From positions 1 to 7,731 of the forward strand of contig JAHDSS010000598.1 of NCBI GenBank assembly GCA_018432565.1: 7,731 nucleotides of DNA, in the 5' to 3' direction. The position numbers and the translations under genes are program-made. The DNA comes from Kiritimatiellia bacterium. GTDB taxonomy: Bacteria; Verrucomicrobiota; Kiritimatiellia; CAIQIC01; Lenti-01. Of the stretch, positions 1-5,369 are shown one piece after another. The notes beneath the pieces are model-generated. The model searched no databases. It was not told the DNA's origin and saw only the letters and a program-made list of their open reading frames with translations. Every line of letters begins with the position of its first letter. Position 1 is the stretch's first letter.

Positions 1-775
1 CGGAGAGGGCGTCGTCGAGGGTCTTCTGCATGGCGTCGAAGATGCCCTGTTCGACTTCGGGGGTGAGCTCTTCCGGAGTCAGGAATTCCAGAAAATTCAC
101 GACATGGTAGTGCCTGCACTCGCCGGTGCATTGGCCGGTTTCGGGATCGCGGACGGGGGCGAGGCGTTCAAAGGCGTCGGGGTTGCGGGATTCCATGAGT
201 TCGATGGCCCTGGAATTGAGCCAGCCGGCCTGGCCGCTGTAGCTCATGAGCATGACGGGGCGGTCGGGGACGACGGCATCGAGGAGTTCGCGGCGGGGAC
301 CGTCGGGGAGCTGGTTCATGCGCCAGCCGATGCCGCCGATGAGGGGGAGTTCGGGGTGGTCGTCGGCGCGTTGTTTCACCCAGGCGAGGAGGTCGTCGAG
401 GGTTTCGCAGGCGAACAGTTCGGGGGGCTGGAAGTAGCACATGCCGCCGATCCAGAGGACATGGCAGTGGTTATCCACAAAGCCGGGAGTGACGAGGCGT
501 CCGCGGCCGTTGACGACTTCGGTGTCGGGCCCGACAAAGTCGGCGATGCCGTCGCGGGCGCCGACATAGGCGATCCGTCCGTCCGTCACGGCCAGCGAGT
601 CGGCGCGGGGCTGCTGTTCGCTGCTGGTGAGGATGTCGGCATTGACGATGACCCAGTCGGCGGGCCGGGAGCCGGTGCGGTCGAAGCGCGGCATCGTGGC
701 GCAGCCGGCGGCACCGGCCAGCAGGGCGGACGCCAGGGCCCGGGCAACCCCCCGGGCAGCAAACGAACGGTTCAT
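1..775 (-). CDS. Amidohydrolase-3 / YtcJ-like lipoprotein metal-dependent hydrolase, N-terminal part (3' end outside window)
   Basis: Reading the minus strand from ATG at 775-773 gives 258 uninterrupted codons running off the window edge. Residues 1-24 look like a lipoprotein signal peptide (arginine-containing n-region, Ala/Leu-rich core, then AAG-Cys at Cys25), so the protein is probably exported and membrane-anchored. Residues about 40-98 match the small beta-sandwich entry of amidohydrolases (VIVNADILTSS, DGRIAYVG, GRLVTPGFVD). The metal-binding HxHxxxxG motif is at His103-Cys-His105 through Gly110, as in the YtcJ/amidohydrolase-3 group. The following stretch (IGGIGWRMNQLPDG, then MLMSYSGQAGWLNSRAIEL at about residues 150-190) also fits that group, where a similar 'H/SGH..W.NS.AL' segment occurs. 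The substrate is unknown; related proteins hydrolyse amide or imide bonds. The remaining metal ligands and catalytic Asp lie beyond the window. The start is supported by a strong Shine-Dalgarno at 781-787. The gene is divergent from rpoN and not part of its operon. Confidence 0.88.
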   Translation of the reverse strand, partial: MNRSFAARGVARALASALLAGAAGCATMPRFDRTGSRPADWVIVNADILTSSEQQPRADSLAVTDGRIAYVGARDGIADFVGPDTEVVNGRGRLVTPGFVDNHCHVLWIGGMCYFQPPELFACETLDDLLAWVKQRADDHPELPLIGGIGWRMNQLPDGPRRELLDAVVPDRPVMLMSYSGQAGWLNSRAIELMESRNPDAFERLAPVRDPETGQCTGECRHYHVVNFLEFLTPEELTPEVEQGIFDAMQKTLDDALS

Positions 776-780
776 GGGGG

Positions 781-787
781 CCTCCTT
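781..787 (-). promoter_or_regulatory. Shine-Dalgarno of the amidohydrolase gene
   Basis: The minus strand reads AAGGAGG followed by five C residues and then the ATG at 775-773. This is a near-perfect anti-16S match at short normal spacing, and it fixes the start of the amidohydrolase. Confidence 0.75.
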
Positions 788-839
788 GGTTGTCAGCTTA
801 AGTGAAGTCCCGGCGGGGGAAAATGACAAGCCCGATTCA

Positions 840-845
840 ATTATA
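840..845 (-). promoter_or_regulatory. Possible -10 box for the amidohydrolase gene
   Basis: The minus strand carries a perfect TATAAT in the only AT-rich patch of the intergenic gap (about 836-855), roughly 65 bases upstream of the ATG. No TTGACA-like -35 box is found 17 bases further upstream, where the sequence is CCGCCT inside the first 64-bp repeat unit. The call therefore rests on the -10 hexamer and its position alone. Confidence 0.35.
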
Positions 846-857
846 TTTGTGTTTGGC

Positions 858-1177
858 GGGCGAGGCGGATGGGCGGAACTGATTCACCCACGGGGCAAGC
901 CCGTGGGGGTCTGAAGGCACAGGGCGAGGCGGATGGGCGGAACTGATTCACCCACGGGGCAAGCCCGTGGGGGTCTGAAGGCACAGGGCGAGGCGGATGG
1001 ACGGAACTGATTCACCCACGGGGCAAGCCCGTGGGGGTCTGAAGGCACAGGGCGAAGCGGATGGGTGGAACTGATTCACCCACGGCACAAGGCCGTGGGG
1101 GTCTGAAGGCACAGGGCGAAGCGGATGGGTGGAACTGATTCACCCACGGCACAAGGCCGTGGGGGTCTGGGCAGCGG
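858..1177. repeat. Array of five 64-bp tandem repeats, each with a GC-rich hairpin
   Basis: Units begin at 858, 922, 986, 1050 and 1114, exactly 64 bp apart. Units 1 and 2 are identical. Unit 3 differs from them at one base (G to A at 1001). Units 4 and 5 share five changes relative to unit 1. The last ten or so bases of unit 5 diverge (GGGCAGCGG instead of GAAGGCACA). Within each unit, positions 30-50 form an 8-bp stem with a 5-nt loop: arms CCCACGGG and CCCGTGGG with loop GCAAG in units 1-3, and arms CCCACGGC and GCCGTGGG with loop ACAAG in units 4-5. An outer TTCA/TGAA pair can extend the stem across a GGTC bulge in units 1-4. The unit length is not a multiple of three, so the array is unlikely to be translated through. 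It resembles dispersed REP-like palindromes that have become tandem; function unknown. No T-run follows the hairpins, so they do not look like intrinsic terminators. Confidence 0.95.
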
Positions 1178-1206
1178 GGCAAGCCCGTGGGGGTCTGGGC
1201 AGCGGG
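1159..1206. repeat. 28-bp-period duplication with a truncated sixth palindrome, next to a 10-bp doublet
   Basis: GTGGGGGTCTGGGCAGCGGG occurs at 1159-1178 and again at 1187-1206, a 28-bp shift. The second copy is preceded by GGGGCAAGCCCGTGG, the unit 1-3 type palindrome lacking most of its left arm. Just downstream, GCGCGAGCGG is doubled at 1209-1218 and 1219-1228. These look like slippage or recombination products at the rpoN-proximal edge of the 64-bp array. Nothing else recognisable is seen between here and the rpoN start. Confidence 0.8.
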
Positions 1207-1275
1207 TGGCGCGAGCGGGCGCGAGCGGGAATGAACTGGGCAGGAATGGCGTTAATCGGATACAGTACGGGGGTG

Positions 1276-2727
1276 ATGAAGCAGGGAATGTTCCAGAATC
1301 CGCAGATGCGCCAGGAGATGAAACTGGCGCCGCGCATGATCCAGGCGCTGCGCTTTCTGCAGGCGCCGTGGCCGGAGTTGCGCGAGCTGGTGCGGGCGGA
1401 GCTGGAACAGAATCCGGTGCTGGAGGAACGTCCGGGGGAAGGGGAGGCGGCGCTGCCGGCGGCGGAGCCGCTGGCAGGCGGGCCGGTGCTCAACGACGTG
1501 GACCAGGAGAACGATTTCGAGCCGGACGACTACGGGCGGGAGATCGACGCGCTGGAGAAGATGCTGGAGCCGCGCCCGCTGGAGGATGCGCCGGGGCTGC
1601 CGCCGCCCACGCCGGAAGCGGAGGAGAAACGGCAGTATTTTCTGGATTCGATCACGGCGCCGCCGACGCTGCATGCGCACCTCGAGGAGCAGTTGAACGA
1701 ATCGGGGCTGGGGGAGGCCGCGAAGAAGGCCGGGGAGTACATCATCGGCAACGTGGACGAAAACGGCTGGCTGGCGGCGGATGTGGCGGAAATCGTCCGC
1801 GAGGCGGGGGTGCCGGCCGCGGCGGTGGAAGAGGCCCTGGCGGTGGTGCAGGAGTTCGATCCGCCGGGGGTGGCGGCGCGGGATCTGAAAGAATGCCTGC
1901 TGATCCAGCTGCGGCGGGCGGGCCTGGGGCCGGAATCACCGGCAGTCCGCCTGGTGGAAGGGCACCTGGAGTCGCTGGGCGAAACCGGGACGAAGGATCT
2001 GGCGAAGGCCGCGGGCCTGACGGAGGCCGAAACGGCGGAGGCGCTGAAGCGGATCTCGTCGCTGGATCCGAAGCCGGGGACGACGTTTTCGGCGCCGCCG
2101 GCGGTGTATGTGACGCCGGAGGTGGAGATCCGCCGGACGGCGGAGGGGGGCTGGGTGGTGGAGACGCTTCGGGACGCGATGCCGCGGCTGCGGATCAGCG
2201 CGGAGTATGAATCCATGCTGGAAGATCCGGAGACCGCGGCGGAGGCCCGGAAATACCTGGCGGAGAAGGTCCGCTCGGGCCGGTTTGTGTTGGACAGCCT
2301 GCACCAGCGCCGGGAGACGATCCGGAAAATCGCCGAGGCGGTGGCGGAGGCGCAGGGGGCGTTTTTCGAGCACGGGATTTCGCGGCTGAAGCCGATGACG
2401 ATGGGATCGCTGGCGGAACGGCTGGGCGTGCACGAGACGACCGTGGGGCGGGCGGTGGCCGGGAAGTACGTGCGGACGCCCCAGGGGGTGTTTGAACTGC
2501 GGTTTTTCTTTACGGCGGGGCTGGCGACGGCGGACGGCGGGAGCATTTCGACGGAAGCCGCCAAGGAGGCGGTGGCGAAGGCGATCGCCCGCGAGGATCT
2601 GCGCAAGCCGCTGTCGGACCAGGCCATCGCGGACCAACTGAACGCGCAGGGCGTGCCGCTGGCGAGGCGAACGGTGGCGAAGTACCGCGAGCAGCTGGGG
2701 ATTCCGCCCGCGCACAAGCGGAAATGA
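1276..2727 (+). CDS. rpoN: RNA polymerase sigma-54 factor
   Basis: Sigma-54 directs core RNA polymerase to promoters with -24 (GG) and -12 (GC) elements and needs an AAA+ activator to open them. From the chosen start the protein has 483 residues, close to the family norm (about 480). Region I is recognisable (MRQEMKLAPRMIQALRFLQA, then LEQNPVLEE) though less Gln-rich than in proteobacteria. An acidic region II follows (DVDQENDFEPDD). The core-binding domain includes YIIGNVDENGWL and FDPPGVAARDLKECLLIQL (from Phe194). The helix-turn-helix starts near Ser378 (SLAERLGVHETTVGRAV, followed by KYVRTPQGVFELRFFF). The RpoN box ARRTVAKYRE is intact at 463-472, eleven residues from the C-terminus. The frame is open back to an ATG at 1129, but that lies inside the repeat array. 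In-frame ATGs at 1231, 1246, 1276 and 1288 all lack a convincing Shine-Dalgarno; 1276 gives the N-terminus most like the family. The usual partners (lptB upstream, hpf and rapZ downstream) are absent. Confidence 0.96.
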   Translation: MKQGMFQNPQMRQEMKLAPRMIQALRFLQAPWPELRELVRAELEQNPVLEERPGEGEAALPAAEPLAGGPVLNDVDQENDFEPDDYGREIDALEKMLEPRPLEDAPGLPPPTPEAEEKRQYFLDSITAPPTLHAHLEEQLNESGLGEAAKKAGEYIIGNVDENGWLAADVAEIVREAGVPAAAVEEALAVVQEFDPPGVAARDLKECLLIQLRRAGLGPESPAVRLVEGHLESLGETGTKDLAKAAGLTEAETAEALKRISSLDPKPGTTFSAPPAVYVTPEVEIRRTAEGGWVVETLRDAMPRLRISAEYESMLEDPETAAEARKYLAEKVRSGRFVLDSLHQRRETIRKIAEAVAEAQGAFFEHGISRLKPMTMGSLAERLGVHETTVGRAVAGKYVRTPQGVFELRFFFTAGLATADGGSISTEAAKEAVAKAIAREDLRKPLSDQAIADQLNAQGVPLARRTVAKYREQLGIPPAHKRK

Positions 2728-2737
2728 GCTGAATCGG

Positions 2738-2753
2738 AACTCATGAACTCATG
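2738..2753. repeat. 8-bp direct repeat after the rpoN stop
   Basis: AACTCATG occurs twice in tandem, beginning 11 bases after the rpoN stop codon. The rest of the 118-bp spacer up to 2845 is purine-rich, with three CAGGAAA-like motifs at about 2775-2803 and a weak inverted repeat, AAACGG at 2800-2805 with CCGTTT at 2814-2819. No T-run follows, so an intrinsic terminator is not supported. Confidence 0.6.
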
Positions 2754-2845
2754 AAAACAGCCCGGAATTGTTTAGCAGGAAAAACAGGAAACGGCAGGAA
2801 AACGGGAGAACAGCCGTTTGGTCGGGTGAGGAAGAATTGAAGGCC

Positions 2846-3817
2846 ATGAAGACGGATTTTGGAACAAAGGATTTCGCGGCATTCTGCCGGGAGCACAGGC
2901 CGGGATATCACGCGGACTATTATGCGATGTATTCGAGCTGGTGGGACGGCATCACGACGGAGCCGAACCTGATGGTGGTGCCGGTGGACGACCACATGGT
3001 GCACCGGGGCGACGGGCTGTTCGAGACGTTCAAATGCGTGGACGGGGCGGTGTACAACCTCGAGGCGCACCTGGCGCGGCTGGAGAACGGCGCGAAGGCG
3101 ATCGCCCTGCAGATGCCCTGGAGCCGCGGGGACATCCGGCGGATCATCGGGGAGGTGCTGAAGGCGGGGGGGCGGCGGGATGCGCTGATCCGCATTTTCG
3201 TGTCGCGGGGCCCCGGCGGGCATTCGGCGAATCCCTACGAGTGCCCGGAGCCGCTGCTGATGGTGCTGGCGATCCGGCTGCCGCCGCCGTTCATGGCGTC
3301 GCATCCCGACGGGGCCCGGGTGGGGTTGAGCGCGGTGCCGAACAAGGAGGGGATGTTTGCGCAGGTCAAGAGCGTGAACTATCTGCCCAACGTGCTGATG
3401 AAGAAGCAGGCCGTGGATGCGGGGGTGGATTTCATGCTGGGGTTCGACAAGGACGGGCACATGACCGAGCTGCCCACGGAAAACTTCGGCATCGTGACGA
3501 CGGAGCGCGTGCTGAAAGTGCCGCGGCCGGACCACATTCTGGCGGGAACCACCATGGGGCGGGTGCTGGCGCTGGCCCGGGACCACCTCGTGCCGGCGGG
3601 CGTGCTGGCGGGCGTGGAGGAGGCCGACGTGCCGCGCGCCGAGCTGGAGACGGCGGCGGAGATGCTGGTGTTCGGCACGAGCCCCCACGTGACGGCGGTG
3701 ACGGAGTTCGCCGGCCGGCCGGTCGGCGACGGCAAGCCGGGCCCGGTATGGCGCGAACTGAGCCGACTGTTTGAGGCCGACCTGAAAAATCCGGCGATGT
3801 TGACGCCGGTGGTGTAA
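2846..3817 (+). CDS. PLP-dependent class IV aminotransferase (D-amino-acid transaminase / ADC lyase / BCAT fold family)
   Basis: The predicted cytoplasmic enzyme has 323 residues, normal for fold-type IV PLP enzymes, which transfer amino groups on branched-chain or D-amino acids or release p-aminobenzoate from aminodeoxychorismate. VPVDDHMVHRGDGLFETF (around Arg54) is the N-terminal family signature. The Schiff-base lysine is Lys175 in QVKSVNYLPNVL, and Glu208 in HMTELPTENFGIV is the expected ligand of the PLP ring nitrogen. ILAGTTMGRVLALA is the phosphate-binding segment. AMYSSWWDGITTEPNLMVVP plus DDHMVHRG recalls the plant plastid D-amino-acid transaminase-like subgroup, so that subgroup is my best guess, but substrate is not decidable from sequence alone. 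The ATG at 2846 is preceded by GAGGAAG at 2828-2834 (11-nt spacing). The frame is open further upstream to a TTG at 2768, but that extension is Lys/Arg-rich and unlike the family. The stop is 5 nt before the first possible start of the outer-membrane factor, implying co-transcription with the efflux genes. Confidence 0.9.
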   Translation: MKTDFGTKDFAAFCREHRPGYHADYYAMYSSWWDGITTEPNLMVVPVDDHMVHRGDGLFETFKCVDGAVYNLEAHLARLENGAKAIALQMPWSRGDIRRIIGEVLKAGGRRDALIRIFVSRGPGGHSANPYECPEPLLMVLAIRLPPPFMASHPDGARVGLSAVPNKEGMFAQVKSVNYLPNVLMKKQAVDAGVDFMLGFDKDGHMTELPTENFGIVTTERVLKVPRPDHILAGTTMGRVLALARDHLVPAGVLAGVEEADVPRAELETAAEMLVFGTSPHVTAVTEFAGRPVGDGKPGPVWRELSRLFEADLKNPAMLTPVV

Positions 3818-3822
3818 CCTGT

Positions 3823-5340
3823 ATGGATTCTGCAACGACGAATGAACAGATGAACGGAATGGCTCATGTATTTCGACGGATGAGAGCCGCGGCGGCGGCA
3901 GGGGCGGCAGGGGCGCTGCTGGCCGGCTGCGTGAGCGTGCCGGATGCCCGGCAGATGCGGGAGATTCGCGCGGAGGCCGCTGGGCGGCGGGTGGAGAACC
4001 TGGCGCGGCCGGAGACCACGGAGAGCGGAGTCTATCTGTCGGGGCCGCTGCTGCTGTGGGAGGCGGTGGCGCTGGCCCGGGGCTACAACCGGAGCCTGGA
4101 ACAGGAGCGGGAGGGACGGGAGATCGCCCGCGGACGCATTCAGGCGTCGTGGTCCGAGGCGCTGCCTTCGCTGGACCTGACGGGGGGGTACGTGCGGCTG
4201 GACGAGGAACGGACCACCACGCTGCCGGACGGTTCGTCGTACACCACGCGGCATGCGGACCAGACCAGCGCAGGGCTGCGGCTGACGCAGCCGCTGTTCA
4301 ACGGGCGGATCGGTGCCGCGCTGCGGGCGGCCAGGCTGTATGACGAGTGGACGGAGGCCACGATCCGGGCGGCGACGGAGGCTGTCCAGCGCGACACCAT
4401 CCGCGCCTACTACCGGGCGGTGCTCAGCGGGCACTTGCTGGAAGTGAACCAGACTGCGCTGGAAACAGCCGAACGCCAGCTGGCGGACGCCCAGGCGCGG
4501 CGGCGGCAGGGCATGGCGTCGAATTACGACGAGCTGCGGGCGCAGGTGGAGGTGTCGAACTTCCGCGCCCAGGTGCTGCAGGCGCGCAACGAGCGGGACC
4601 TGGCCTATACCGCGCTGTACCGGCTGATGGGCGCCTCGCCGGAAAGCGAGGCGGACCTGGTGGATGACATCCCGCTGGTGATGGAAGCGATTTCCTTCGG
4701 CGACGCGGTGCGAACGGCGCTGGAGCGCCGGGCGGATCTGACCGTGGCGGAATACGCCCTGCGGCTGCAGGACGAAAGCGTGGCGGCGGCGAAAAGCCGC
4801 TATCTGCCGGAGGTGTCGGGGTATGTCGCGCAGACGTGGGCCAATCCGGATCCGCACGACTCGTCCCGCGACGAGTGGGGCGACGAGTGGCAGGCGGGCG
4901 TGCAGGTCTCTCTGCCGGTGTTCGACGGCCTGGACCGGCGCGGGACGCTGATCCAGGAGCGGGCGCGGCGGCGGCAGCTGGAGATCGGGCTGCGCGACGC
5001 CGAAGAAGGGGCGGTGAGCGAAATCCGCCAGGCGGTGCTCTCGCTGAAGACGGCGGAAGAGTTCGCGCATTCGCAGAGCCGGAATCTGGAAACGGCCCGG
5101 GAAGCCCTGCGGCTGGTCGAGGCCGGCCTGAAGGAAGGCCAGAACACGCCGGTTGAAGTCATGGATGCCCGCCAGGCGCTGACCAAGGCGTCGGCGAACT
5201 ACTATCAGTCGATTTTCGACCACGCGATGGCCCGGGTGGCCCTTCAGCAGGCCATGGGGCTGCTGGCGCCCGACGCGCTGCCTGACGGGCCGGTGCTGAA
5301 GGAGAGCGATTTATCCGACGGATCAGCCGGATCCGACTGA
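3823..5340 (+). CDS. TolC-family outer-membrane efflux lipoprotein (OMF)
   Basis: This is the outer-membrane exit duct of a tripartite pump: a trimeric beta-barrel with a long alpha-helical periplasmic tunnel. It has 505 residues from the ATG at 3823. A lipobox LLAG-Cys (Cys36 in this numbering) follows an Ala-rich stretch, so the mature protein is probably lipid-anchored like OprM/NodT-type factors. Two tandem OEP repeats are visible. The first has LLLWEAVALARGYNRSLEQE, then a SEALPSLDLTGGY strand and QPLFNGRIGAALRAAR. The second has FGDAVRTALERRADLTVAE, SRYLPEVSGYV (Tyr327-Pro329) and LPVFDGLDRRGTLIQE. Gln/Glu/Ala-rich helices lie between and after, ending near LKEGQNTPVEVMDARQAL. The start is uncertain: ATGs at 3823, 3850, 3859 and 3880 are all in frame and none has a clear Shine-Dalgarno. 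Starts at 3850 or 3859 would give more typical 24-27 residue signal peptides up to and including the Cys. The last ten residues (DLSDGSAGSD) are encoded by a 9-bp repeat. It lies upstream of its adaptor and pump. Confidence 0.93.
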   Translation: MDSATTNEQMNGMAHVFRRMRAAAAAGAAGALLAGCVSVPDARQMREIRAEAAGRRVENLARPETTESGVYLSGPLLLWEAVALARGYNRSLEQEREGREIARGRIQASWSEALPSLDLTGGYVRLDEERTTTLPDGSSYTTRHADQTSAGLRLTQPLFNGRIGAALRAARLYDEWTEATIRAATEAVQRDTIRAYYRAVLSGHLLEVNQTALETAERQLADAQARRRQGMASNYDELRAQVEVSNFRAQVLQARNERDLAYTALYRLMGASPESEADLVDDIPLVMEAISFGDAVRTALERRADLTVAEYALRLQDESVAAAKSRYLPEVSGYVAQTWANPDPHDSSRDEWGDEWQAGVQVSLPVFDGLDRRGTLIQERARRRQLEIGLRDAEEGAVSEIRQAVLSLKTAEEFAHSQSRNLETAREALRLVEAGLKEGQNTPVEVMDARQALTKASANYYQSIFDHAMARVALQQAMGLLAPDALPDGPVLKESDLSDGSAGSD

Positions 5341-5343
5341 TCC
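5308..5343 (+). repeat. Four 9-bp degenerate repeats across the end of the OMF gene
   Basis: GATTTATCC, GACGGATCA, GCCGGATCC and GACTGATCC follow each other without gaps, encode the Ser/Asp/Gly tail of the TolC-like protein and run over its stop codon (5338-5340). An 8-bp inverted repeat is superimposed: CGGATCAG at 5319-5326 with CTGATCCG at 5337-5344, separated by 10 nt that include the GGATCC palindrome. No T-run follows, so it is not a typical intrinsic terminator. Confidence 0.7.
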
Positions 5344-5355
5344 GTTGAATGACAT

Positions 5356-5362
5356 AGGGAGA
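5356..5362 (+). promoter_or_regulatory. Shine-Dalgarno of the adaptor gene
   Basis: AGGGAGA lies 7 nt before the ATG at 5370 in the 29-nt gap after the OMF stop. It supports this start, which also places a short lysine-containing n-region in front of a standard lipobox. Confidence 0.65.
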
Positions 5363-5369
5363 CCCACGC

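Noticed and set aside
104..805. A 233-codon plus-strand frame across the amidohydrolase region
   Set aside because: The opposite strand encodes the signal peptide and HxHxxxxG motif; the plus-strand translation is Gly/Ala-rich and without family features.
978..1130. Sigma-54 promoters at the repeat junctions (GGCACAGGGCGAAGC-like)
   Set aside because: A GGCAC half is present, but the GC dinucleotide is 11 rather than 10 bases from the GG, and TTGC is absent, so the -24/-12 rule is not met.
858..1177. CRISPR array
   Set aside because: Consecutive units are near-identical over all 64 bp, so there are no variable spacers between conserved repeats, and no cas gene is in the window.
858..1197. 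Intrinsic terminators formed by the repeat hairpins
   Set aside because: The stems are strong but none is followed by a T-run on either strand.
1129..1275. N-terminal extension of RpoN from the ATG at 1129
   Set aside because: The extension is encoded by the fifth 64-bp repeat unit and flanking repeats and has no sigma-54 similarity; region I begins only after 1276.
1530..2744. A 404-codon minus-strand open frame opposite rpoN
   Set aside because: It mirrors the rpoN coding sequence, is Ser/Arg/Ala-rich and shows no recognisable domain.
2768..2845. Longer aminotransferase from a TTG at 2768
   Set aside because: The extra 26 residues are Lys/Arg-rich and unlike the family, and the ATG at 2846 has an upstream GAGGAAG.
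3379..5223. A 614-codon minus-strand open frame opposite the aminotransferase and OMF genes
   Set aside because: It is a shadow frame in GC-rich DNA with Arg/His/Pro-rich composition and no domain; the plus-strand genes are unambiguous.
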